Below are positions 10,276 through 19,600 of a stretch of 64,000 nucleotides of DNA, one piece after another (the first letter of the stretch is position 1; each line of letters opens with the position of its first letter). Origin of the DNA: Symbiodinium natans (Eukaryota > Sar > Dinophyceae > Suessiales > Symbiodiniaceae); NCBI GenBank assembly GCA_905221605.1, contig CAJNDS010002165.1:207001-271000 (forward strand), written 5' to 3'. The notes under the pieces are model-generated. The model saw only the letters and a list, made by a program, of their open reading frames with translations. It was not told the DNA's origin and did no database searches. The translations under genes and the position numbers were made by a program.

Positions 10276-10500
10276 TCCAGGTAGGGTTTAGGGTTTAGGG
10301 TTTAGGGTTTAGGGTTTAGGGTTTAGGGTTTAGGGTTTAGGGTTTAGGGTTTAGGGTTTAGGGATTAGGGTCTCCCTCCCAAGGTGCAGCTTGAGTAGGT
10401 ATCGGAATCTCGCCACTTCCACCTGTTCTCGTGGTGCGGTTTAGGGCTTAGGGTTTAGGGTTTAGGGTTTAGGGTTGAGGGTTGAGGCTGCTTTGGCTCC
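10276..10500. repeat. TTTAGGG arrays with an exon candidate between
   Basis: TTTAGGG arrays at 10,283-10,370 and 10,445-10,485. Between them, after AACAG|GTG at 10,422 on the minus strand, the frame VEVARFRYLLKLHLGRE runs to about 10,372. It looks protein-like, but its donor site is not clear, so it is recorded here and not as a separate exon. Confidence 0.6.
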
Positions 10501-10604
10501 GAAGTCGCGCCTCGCACCCCTAACCGTTCTTAGGGTAGATAGCATAAGGTAATTCTAGAGTTTAGGGTTTGGGGTTTAGAGGGGTTTTTAGGGTGTAGGG
10601 GCGC

Positions 10605-10659
10605 AGGAAGAGGAGCAGGAGGAGGAGGAGGAGGAGGAGGAGGGAGGAGGAGGAGGATG
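10605..10659 (+). repeat. AGG trinucleotide microsatellite
   Basis: A run of AGG/GGA triplets with a few interruptions, starting shortly after an array-like stretch and ending just before hairpin family A copy 1. Low-complexity open frames across it are not taken as genes. Confidence 0.9.
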
Positions 10660-10735
10660 AGACGGGTACCTGACATAGAGGGAACCTCGAAACTGTGGTG
10701 TACGCGCTCCGTTTGGGAAGCAGAAAGGAAGTTTT

Positions 10736-10833
10736 GGGATGTTTCCCCATTATACTGACAGTCCTTATTAGGGATGGTCATAGGGGGTACTAGAATCCCT
10801 ATTATGGACTGTTAGTATAAGGCGGAACATCCC
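10736..10833. repeat. Hairpin family A, copy 1
   Basis: A 98-bp palindromic element. The left arm GGGATGTTTCCCCATTATAC and a right arm ending GGCGGAACATCCC pair over roughly 40 bp, with an inner GACAGTCC / GGACTGTTAG pair and a loop containing a stretch like TAGTACCCCC (reverse complement here). Other copies lie at 15,720, 16,098, 30,220 and 43,041, and a half copy at 57,621. Confidence 0.9.
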
Positions 10834-11137
10834 TACAGGATCTGCTTATCAAGCGATCAAAGGCCCTCTGCGGTTTTTGAGGATGAGAGAACTGCTCTTC
10901 CCAAACGGACAACATGATACAGAGCAAAAAAACTGATCTGGTGCTACATGTAATACTGAAACTCATGCAACAGCCGGTTACTGTTATAAAAAAACAACGA
11001 AAAAAGACTGAGTCATTCATGAAAAAAACCGTGCAAACGCCATAAAATGTGATTAAAATTACCAGGAACAGAGAATAGAATCAAACCAGCAAAAAGAAAA
11101 TGTGGCAATGACGCCCGTATTTTCCTTCTTTCATTTT

Positions 11138-11249
11138 TTTTTTTTTCTCTCTCTCTCTCTCTCCCTCCTCCCCTCCTCCCTCCCTCTCTCCCTCCCTCTC
11201 TCTCGCTCCCTCCCTCCCTCCCTCCCTCCCTCCCTCCCTACCTCACTCT

Positions 11250-11305
<56 letters not shown>
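11138..11305 (+). repeat. CT-rich microsatellite
   Basis: A poly-T start is followed by CT, CCCT and TCTC runs for about 165 bp, ending in a pure (CT) run of about 45 bp. Open frames here are runs of Ser/Leu/Pro codons and are not genes. Confidence 0.95.
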
Positions 11306-11307
<2 letters not shown>

Positions 11308-12039
11308 GTATTGCAGGCGTGTGACTACAACAAATACAAGATGTAATGTAACCACAAGCCACGGATAAGAGAGAAATTTCCAGAGCATAAAACGTGTGAA
11401 CCGAACAATAGAACACGTGAGTCCATGAGACCTCGATCATCCATTCCTTTTCCTTGAAATCTCTACTGGTACCGAAAGGAAGCGGAAGTCAGTACTCGGC
11501 GTAGTCAGTTCGACCACTCACATGCCCCATCGCATCCCCCCCCGAATACAAACGACAATCCAGGGTAGGCTTAAGGGCAAAGCCTAAATGCTGTTTAGGG
11601 TTTCGGGTTTAGGGTTTAGGGCTTAGGGACCCTAAGCTCTGAACCCGTAAATCTTCAGAGGCGGGCCCGACAAGAATTCTGCCAATGACAGGTGCCGCAC
11701 CTGATTCTGCCATCCTTCTGTCTCATTCATGTGGTCATACCTTGCGGTTGGGGGCTTTGTTCGGGGCTTCCTGAACAACCTCTGTGCAACAACGCGCTAC
11801 ATAACGGGTCAGGGTTTGTCAACTCTTCTAGTGCAGCTGTAGGGTTTAGGGCTTCATTCGGAGGGTTGGGCGGTGTGCCAGCCCCCAAGTACGCACCCCA
11901 CGACTAGGGGATTTGTGTTTACTTTGGGGGGGGGGGGGGGGAAAGGGGGGAGTGGCCAAATGATCCTTACTCTGCTAGCTAAAGCCGAAAGCCTAAATAA
12001 ACCCTAACGTCCCAACACCCAAAACCTGTAAACCCTAAA
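11306..12039. other. Spacer without a recognised gene
   Basis: Unique AT-richer sequence to about 11,590, a short TTTAGGG-like patch (11,594-11,630), then 250 bp of unique sequence and a G tract at 11,928-11,942. A plus-strand frame at 11,692-11,907 is open but shows no recognisable motif. Confidence 0.5.
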
Positions 12040-12375
12040 ACCCTAAACCCCAAGCCCCCAAAACCCAAAAACCCCCACGAACCCTTCTGTGAACCCTAAA
12101 GCCCTAAAAACCCTAAGCCCCCAAAACCAAAAAAAACCACAAGCCCATCTGTGAACCCTAAAACCCCCAAGCTCCCTGAAAAATAAAAGCCAAAAGCCCC
12201 TCTGTGAACCCGAAAGCCCTAAAACCCCAAGCCCACAAAAAGCCCACAAGCCCCTCTGTGAACCCTAAAACCCCAAGCCCCCCAAAACCCAAAAAACCCA
12301 CAAGCCCTTCTGTGAACCCTAAAGCCCCAAACCCCAAAACCAAAATTCCCTACAAGCCCTTCTGTGAACCCTAGA
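12040..12375. repeat. Tandem repeat of about 55 bp, six copies
   Basis: The marker TCTGTGAACCC recurs near 12,085, 12,147, 12,203, 12,256, 12,310 and 12,361, spaced 51-62 bp, each followed by CCCTAAA-like and CCCCAAAA-like text. The unit looks like a telomere-like spacer that was tandemly amplified with its flank. The translated Gly/Phe-rich frames on the minus strand follow the repeat and are not called. Confidence 0.85.
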
Positions 12376-12379
12376 GGGT

Positions 12380-12740
12380 GTGGGGTTTAGGGTTGAGGCG
12401 TGTCTGCGGTTGTCCACAAAGATAGAACACCTGAACTCAAATTGTCTGGGGGCTTTGCGGTGCGGGGCTTGCAAGTTTTACGGACTGCGTCTGAGTGCGC
12501 GCGCCCGCGAGAGCGCGCGCCCGCGCGCGCGAGCGAGCGAGCTGCGTGGGGCCTATTTCGCAATGCATGCGTTCTGGTGCCTCGCAAGCAGCAAGCACAC
12601 GATAGCATACGACACGGCAACAGGACCCCAAGCGTGATAGGGTTAGGGTTTAGGGTTTCGGCTAACGGTACCCAAACTCCAAACGTCCCTGAGAACAAGC
12701 ATCTCCAAACTCAAAACCCTAAACCCTAAACCCGATACCC
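12380..12740. other. GC-alternating tract and short arrays
   Basis: Unique sequence with a 50-bp alternating purine-pyrimidine tract of GCGC/CGAG type at about 12,495-12,545, which could adopt Z-DNA. Small TTTAGGG and CCCTAAA patches follow at 12,640-12,735. Both strands carry open frames of about 85-110 codons that depend on the GC tract; no gene is called. Confidence 0.5.
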
Positions 12741-12749
12741 TAAAGGATC

Positions 12750-15700
12750 CCAAGAGGCGCCAACATATCGACACCCCGGACCACTTGCATCGAGAGCTGC
12801 TGCAGCCTATAACCCCCAACATCGTACACCCGGCATACTGCCTCCAGGGGTTTAGTGGTTTAGGGGTTTAGGGTTTAGGGTCTAGGGTTTAGGGTTTAGG
12901 GCCCTATCACCCCTATCAACCCTAAATCTTACAAACCCTAAACCCCATAAACCCGAAACCTAAACCTCACAAACCCCAACCCTTTAAGCCCGAAAACCTA
13001 TAAGGCCCCCCCAAACTCCGCAACTTCCCAGGCCCCCTTGGAGGATCCAAAAACTAGAACCGCCCAAATCCTACCCCATACTACTATTGGGCCATTCTTC
13101 GGAACCCTTAAGGGGGATCCACCCTAAACCCTAAACCCTAAGCCCTTGAGGGGATCCATTTTTTGGATCCTCCCAGGGGGGGGGGGTCTGGTTTGGTCTG
13201 GCCCAAGGGGCAGCACCAGCGTGGGATCCTTTTGCTCTTCCACTGCTTGGTTGTCTTTGTGCCCGCACCACCGGCAGAACCTTATGGGCCATGTTCGGAG
13301 TGCAGTTAGGGGTACAACCCTAAACCCTAAACCTAAACCCTAAACCCTAAACCCTAAACCCTAAACCCTAAACCCTAAACCCTAAACCCTAAACCCTAAA
13401 CCCGTAAGAGAACCTCTTAGGGGTACATCCTTTCTCATTTGATACGTGAGCTCTAGATCTCCTAAACACCGGACCATCCCTCCGAAGCCCGAAGCCCTAA
13501 ACCCTAAACCCTAAACCCTAAACCCTAAACCGTCCTTCAATCCTCCAGGAATTCTGTGAGCAGGAATCCCTCTTGAAGCATATTTCACAGCCTGGGGGCC
13601 TCCGCTTCACCGGGCTCTGCTCCAGCTCCTCCACTGGTTTGGCAGCGTTCAGAATTTGGGGTTTGGGGTTTAGGGTTTAGGGTTTGGGGTCAGGGTTTGG
13701 GGTTTAGAGGATGTAGAGGGTTTAGGGCTTATTTTTAGGGTTTAGGGTTTAGGGTTTGGGGTTTAGGGTGTTTGGGGTTTGGGGTTTAGGGTTCAGGGTT
13801 TCGGGTGTGGGTCTAGCACGAGGCCAGCCCAAAACAAAATGCTCCCCGCATGCGACGGCGACGCCGCGGGGTACCTTGCCCTTAAAGAGATCCCTGGCCA
13901 GATCAGCAATCGTAGAGTGTTTAGGGTTTAGGGTTTGGGGCTCAGGGTTCATAAAGATTGCATAATAGAAAGCCCAATCCCTAGATAGACCAGAACTCAA
14001 AAGCTACACCCCAACCTCACCAAACTCGAGATGGTTCATGAACATCTGCACTCTCAAGCCTGGCAAGTAATCCTGAATGACCCTAGAATTTTAAATTCCC
14101 CTTAGAACCTTAATAAACATACTTTTTTTAAATATCCTCTTGGGTTTTATATGAACAAAAAAGAATTCCCAAGGGGGTGAATTGAGTCCCCCATCTCCGG
14201 TCGCTGGTCCTCTTGGCACTTGTCGCAAGTGCTTCCCCCACAGGCGCCGCATCGTGCCGCCTTGGGCAGGGATTGCGTCTTGGCTGATAGAGATACCGAC
14301 ACCTTAAACCCGAACTACCTAAGCTCTTAGCCGAATTTCCCAACCTCTCCTGAAACCGAATTTGCCCAAAACAACCAAACCCTACCTGAGCCCGAATTGA
14401 ACCCTGTAGTTGCCCTCAAGCCCTAAACCCTCATCCCTGCCAGCTACCTAAACCCCAAAACCCAACTACCCAACTACCCAACTACCCAACTACCCTGAAC
14501 CCTAAACCCTAAACCCTAAACCCTACACCCCCTAACCCGCGACTGCAGAACAGGCCGCATCCGGGCGCCGCGGGCCGAAGCACACGTAGCCTTGCGACAT
14601 GTCGAGCAGGGCCGGTTTGGGGTTCCGGGCTTAGGGCTTAGGGCTTAGGGCTTAGGGCTTAGGGCTTAGGGTTTAGGGCTTAGGGCTTAGGGCTTTGGGT
14701 TTAGGGTGTGGGGTTCAGGGCTTAGGGTACCCTACGAGCTCTAACTATCAAGGGACAGAAGGAGACCCCCCCTTATAAGGGACGTTCGGGGCTCTTTTGG
14801 GGTTATTTGGGGGCTACTTAGGTATGTAGAGACTATATATGGTATGTATCTATATATATATATATATGTTGTTTAGGAGAATAAGATTAAGGGTCCCTTC
14901 TAGGGGCCCCTCCTCCTACCCCTGTGAACCCCATAAACCCGACTATGCCCTACATGAACTCTCCACAAGTCCCATAAGCCCTAGTTTAGGGTTCAGGGTT
15001 TAGGGTTTAGGGTTGAGGGTTGAGGGTTGAGGGTTGAGGGTTTAGCTACGTGATTTGGGGCTTCGGAAGGGGGGCGGGGGTTGTAAGCTTGAGTCTTGAC
15101 TTTTGTATGCAAGCCAAGCCGATTCCGAAACCCCCGAAACAAAATCCGGGCTTAGGGTTTAGGCCCTAAACACTAAACCCTAAACACTAAACCGGCACAG
15201 GATCGCCTTCTAAGGCCCATTGTGGCGTTCCTTCTATCTGCAACACTTCTGCGAGATGTATCTAAGCTTAGGGTTTAGGGTTTGGGGTTTAGGCGGGTTT
15301 AGGGTATAGAATAGAGCTTGGTCCAGGGTGTCGGGTTTGGAGTTTAGTTCAGGGCTCAGTCAGGCAGTATATATCGTAGAATGACAATTCTGTGTTGGGG
15401 CGCTGCGATAGCGTGGAGGAATTTCCAAATTTTGTCAAAACAAAACTTACCCAGATGTTGGGGAAGTTGTTTGGCGGATGAGGGGGCATCTAAATTATGA
15501 ACTCTTTTGGGGGGTCTCTCCATTGTAGCAGTCAATGCTCATGAACCCTGAAAGCTTGGGGTGTCAATTAGGGCATACGAGGTGCGTTGTTTATGTCGAA
15601 CAACCTGGCGCATCAGATTGACAAGCCCAATGCTTTAAAGTCTACTCTCAGGAACGAAGAACCATAGGTCGGCCTGTCCACATTCTGCCCGAGCTCCGGA

Positions 15701-16298
15701 AACCCTCCCTGATCTCAACTTGGGATGCTCCCCCTCATACTCACAGCCCTTAATAAGGAGTACAGTACCCCCAATTACAATCCCTATTAAGGACTGTAAG
15801 TATAAGGGGAACATCCCAAATCTCAACCCTAAAACCAAGTGTATCGGAGGCTTCCCACGCGACCAGGCGACAGCACTCGAGGTCGGTGGCCTGGCCAACA
15901 ACCCTTTGAAACCCCAAATCCTGAGCCTCGAAACTCAATCCCTGAGCCCCTGAACCAATCGACCAAAAAAGCCCCCCGAAACCCTAAACCCTAAACCCTA
16001 AACCAGAAGGGTTGCAAGCCAAGATTTCGGCTCGGGTCTGCGGTCTCTGGGATGAAGGACCCTTGTGCATGGGACACCCAATGAAATGGAGGATTTCGGG
16101 ATGTTCCCCCTTATACGAACAGTCCTTCATAGGGCTTTTTATAGTACCCCCTATAACCCTAAACCCTAAACCCTAAACCCTAAACCATCCCTATGAAGGA
16201 CCGTTAGTTTAAGGGGGAACATCCCCAGAAAAAAATCTTCAGAATGTGGTCAGCCTTTCAGTCGGCACATTGAACTCCATGATGGGATGTTGGGGGCC
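12750..16298 (-). CDS. Gene M1: multi-exon gene with a Cys4 zinc motif
   Basis: Exons inferred on the minus strand, 5' to 3': 16255-16298, 16020-16061, 15836-15890, 15627-15704, 14544-14590, 14189-14260, 13829-13893, 13543-13628, 12750-12841. All start after AG|G. Donors are GC, GC, GT, GC, GT, GA, GC, GA and GA. Exons 16020 to 14189 join in one frame: ATDLECCRLVAWEASDTL, then FPELGQNVDRPTYGSSFL, then YVCFGPRRPDAACSA, then AARCGACGGSTCDKCQEDQ. The last has C-x2-C-x4-C-x2-C, a zinc-binding pattern. The three downstream exons (DLFKGKVPRGVAVACGEHF; ELEQSPVKRRPPGCEICFKR; AVCRVYDVGGYRLQQLSMQV) read well but their phases are not fully reconciled, so exons may be missing. The family is unknown. The introns carry CCCTAAA arrays and hairpin families A and D. 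The gene may extend in both directions. Confidence 0.5.
13033..13180. repeat. Hairpin family D, copy 1, with telomere-like insert
   Basis: Inverted ends CCCCCTTGGAGGATCC and GGATCCTCCCAGGGGG enclose a core also found at 36,998-37,140. Relative to that copy, this one has three CCCTAAA units (13,122-13,142) in the right part. The units are flanked by a duplicated host segment: CCCTTAAGGGGGATCCA (13,105-13,121) and CCCTTGAGGGGATCCA (13,143-13,158). The duplication suggests that the repeats were added during repair of a staggered break. Confidence 0.85.
13317..13545. repeat. CCCTAAA arrays inside M1
   Basis: CCCTAAA arrays at 13,317-13,402 and 13,496-13,531 flank a short unique spacer. On the minus strand they read TTTAGGG and lie immediately downstream of the 13,543 exon border. 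Confidence 0.9.
14630..15626. repeat. Long M1 intron with variant arrays
   Basis: This intron of gene M1 holds a run of the variant TTAGGGC (14,632-14,710), a TTTAGGG/TTGAGGG patch (14,985-15,045), small arrays near 15,150-15,190 and 15,268-15,310, and a TA run at 14,849-14,868. No further exon is recognised with confidence. Confidence 0.6.
15705..15835 (-). other. Predicted intron formed almost entirely by a hairpin element
   Basis: On the minus strand, 131 nt lie between exon 15836-15890 (donor G|GTTTTAGG) and exon 15627-15704 (acceptor GGGAG|GG). The 100-bp family A element at 15,720-15,819 and its 8-bp duplication fill all but about 23 nt. Without the element the interval would be too short to be a working intron. 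This is the pattern expected of an introner. Confidence 0.6.
15720..15819. mobile_element. Hairpin family A, copy 2, with 8-bp target duplication
   Basis: A 100-bp palindromic element beginning TTGGGATGCTCCCCCTCATA and ending GGGGAACATCCCAA. ATCTCAAC occurs immediately before (15,712-15,719) and after (15,820-15,827), a perfect 8-bp target-site duplication. Arms are about 42 bp and the loop holds CAGTACCCCC. No open frame is present, so it is a non-autonomous DNA-transposon-like (MITE) unit. An 8-bp duplication fits hAT- or P-like enzymes, but the superfamily cannot be decided. Confidence 0.9.
16098..16225. mobile_element. Hairpin family A, copy 3, interrupted by CCCTAAA
   Basis: Arms begin GGGATGTTCCCCCTTATACG and end AAGGGGGAACATCCC. 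The loop, which in other copies reads like TACCCCCTA..ATCCCT, is split by about 32 bp of CCCTAAA repeat (16,155-16,186). The element lies between M1 exon candidates 16255-16298 and 16020-16061, so it occupies an intron. Confidence 0.9.
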
Positions 16299-16610
16299 CT
16301 TGAGGCCATAAGTTTGAGGTTTAGGGTTTAGGGTTTAGGGTTTAGCCGAAACCACAAACCCTAGCGACCCACAAGAAGTGCTTAGAGTCTAGGGAGTTTC
16401 CTAGCAAGATGCCTTCTGCCCGCCTGATATAGTTAGACGTACCTAGGCGAGATTTGGCATAAATGAGAGGCATACAAAATAGATATAAAACATATGAATA
16501 CAAATATCAATACAACAAATGCCAAATAAAGAAAACAGATGTGTGTACATCTATATATATATATATATATGTACACACATACACGTGTATATCCGCCGAC
16601 CCCAGCTGGA
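16299..16610. other. Left flank of the C-rich block
   Basis: A TTTAGGG patch (16,316-16,345), unique sequence, an AT-rich stretch and a TA/CA microsatellite (16,549-16,592). It ends at GCCGACCCCAGCTGGAGAG, after which the C-rich block begins. No gene is seen. Confidence 0.6.
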
Positions 16611-19600
16611 GAGCGGGGGAGGCGCTAGTGAAGACCCATAGTCTTGCCGCTCTCTCCCCACCCCGCACGCACCGCCCCCCACTGAACGCATGGCTCCTGG
16701 CCGCATTGGCTCATGGTCCACGGCTCATGGATGTGGCTTCTCAGCTGACTTTAAAGGGCCCCAGTGCATGCCCGGCCCTCCGCCCGCTCCGCCCGCTCCG
16801 CGCTCCGCCCTCCGCCCTTCCAGCTCCGCCTACTCCCCTCTGGCCCATGCTCCCACTCTCCATCCCCTTGACCTACCCCTCATGGACCCAGCTCCCTACC
16901 CCATGGGCCCCTTGCTCCTGGCGTCATGGCTCCCATTCTTCTTCCCTCGACCTGCATGGCTGCCAATGCTGGTCCTACATATGGCCCCTGCTCCACCCCA
17001 ACCCCCAACCCCCACCCCCATACCGCACGCACCCTGCCACCCCCAACCCCCAACCCCCACCCCCACCCACGCACACTTCCAACCCCCACCCCCACCCCCC
17101 ACGCACCCCGCCCCCCACTGAACCCATGGCTCCTGGCCGCATGGGCTCATGGTCCACGGCTCATGGATGTGGCTTCTCAGCTGACTGTAAAGGGCCCCAG
17201 TGCATGGCCGGGGCCCTCCGCCCGCTCCGCCGCTCCGCTCGCTCCGCCCTCCGCCCTTCCAGCTCCGCCTACTCCCCTCTGGCCCATGCTCCCACTCTCC
17301 ATCCCCTTGACCTACCCCTCATGAACCATGGCTCCTGGCCCCATGGCTCTTCATGGACCCCTGGCTCCCATTCTCATTCTAGCTGCTCCACCCCCACCCG
17401 CAACCCCCACCCCCACCCCGCACGCACCCTGCCCTGCCGCCCGTGCTTGTCATGGGCCCCTTGCTCCTGGCGTCATGGCTCCACCCCCACCCCCAACCCC
17501 CACACACCCCACCCTTTCCACACTTCCAACCCCCACCCCCACCCCCCCGCCCCCCCACTGGACCCATGGCTCCTGGCCCCATTGCTTCCTGGTCCCATTC
17601 TTCATCCCTCGACCTGCATGGCTGCCAATAAATGGCCCCTGCTCCACCCCCCCCCTCCCCCACTGAACCCATGGCTCCTGGCGCCATTGGCTCATGGTCC
17701 ACGGCTCATGGATGTGGCTTCTCAGCTGACTTTAAAGGGCCCCAGTGCCGCCCGTGCTTGTCATGCGCCCGCTCCGCCCGCTCCGCTCTCCGCCCTTCCA
17801 GCTCCGCCTACTCCCCTCTGGCCCATGCTCCCACTCTCCATGCCCTTGACCTACCCCTCATGGAATCAGCTCCCTACCCCTTACCCCTCACCCCTCATGG
17901 ACCCATGGCTCCTGGCCCCATGGCTCCCCATGGCTCATGGTCCACATGGTCCACGGCTCATGGATGTGGCTTCTCAGCTGACTTTAAAGGGCCCCAGTGC
18001 ATGCCCGGGCCCTCCGCCCGCTCCGCCCGCTCCGCCTGCCCGCTCCGCCCGCTCCGCCCTCCGCCCTTCCAGCTCCGCCTACTCCCCTCTGGCCCATCCT
18101 CCCACTCTCCATCCCCTTGACCTACCCCTCATGGACCCATGGGCCCCTGCTCCTGGCGTCATGGCTCCACCCCAACCCCCACCCCCACACATCCCACCCT
18201 TTCCACACTTCCAACCGCTCCTGGTCCCATTCTTCTTCCCTCGACCTGCATGGCTGCCAATGCTGGTCCTATATATGGCCCCTGCTCCATCCCAACCCCC
18301 AACCCCCACCCCCATACCGTACACACCCTGCCACCCCCAACCCCCAACCCCCAACCCCCAACCCCCAACCCCCACCCCCACCCCCCACGCACCCCGCCCC
18401 CCACTGAACCCATGGCTCCTGGCCGCATGGGCTCATGGTCCACGGCTCATGGATGTGGCTTCTCAGCTGACTTTAAAGGGCTCCAGTGCATGCCCGGCCC
18501 TCCGCCCGCTCCGCCCGCTCCGCCCACTCCGCTCCCTCCGCCCTCCGCCCTTCCAGCTCCGCCTACTCCCCTCTGCCCCATGCTCCCACTCTCCATCCCC
18601 TTACCTACCCCTCATGAACCATGGCTCCTGGCCCCATGGCTCTTCATGGACCCATGGCTCCTGGTCCCATTCTTCATCCCTTGAGCTGCTCCACCCCCAC
18701 CCGCAACCCCCACCCCCACCCCTCCTGGCGTCATGGCTCCACCCCCACCCCCAACCCCCACACACCCCACCCTTTCCAACCCCCACCCCCACCCCACTGG
18801 ACCCATGGCTCCTAGCCCCATTGGTTCCTGGTCCCAGCCTTCGATGTGCTGGCTGCCAATGCTGGTCCTATATATGCCCCTGCTCCCCCCCCCCCCTCCC
18901 CACTGAACCCATGGCTCCTGGCCCCATTGGCTCATGGTCCACGGCTCATCAGCTGACTTTAAAGGGCCCCAGTGCATGCCCGGGCCCTCCGCCCGCTCCG
19001 CCCGCTCCGCCCGCTCCGCCCGCTCCGCCCTCCGCCCTTCCACCCCCACCCCGCACGCACCCTGCCCCTTTTTATGGCCCCTGCTCCACCCCAACCCCCA
19101 ACCCCCACCCCCATACCGTACGCACCCTCCACCCCCACCCACGCACACTTCCAACCCCCACCCCCACCCCCCACGCACCCCGCCCCCCATGGCTCCTGGC
19201 CGCATGGGCCATGGTCCACGGCTCATGGATGTGGCTTCTCAGCTGACTTTAAAGGGCCCCGTGCATGCTCGGGCCCTCCGCCCGCTCCGCCCGCTCCGCT
19301 CGCTCCGCCCTCCGCCCTTCCAGCTCCGCCTACTCCCCTCTGGCCCATGCTCCCACTCTCCATCCCCTTGACCTACCCCTCATGAACCATGGCTCCTGGC
19401 CCCAATGGACCCATGACTCCTGGTCCCATTCTTCATCCCTTGAGCTGCTCCCACCCGCACCCTGCCCTGCTGCCCGTGTTGTCATGGGCCCCTTGCTCCT
19501 GGCGTCATGGCTCCACCCCCACCCCCAACCCCACCCCACCCCCACCCCCCCGCCCCCCCACTGGACCCATGGCTCCTGGCCCCATTGCCTCCTGGTCCCC

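Noticed and set aside
11138-11305. Ser/Leu-rich frame over the CT microsatellite
   Set aside because: Pure low-complexity translation of a CT repeat.
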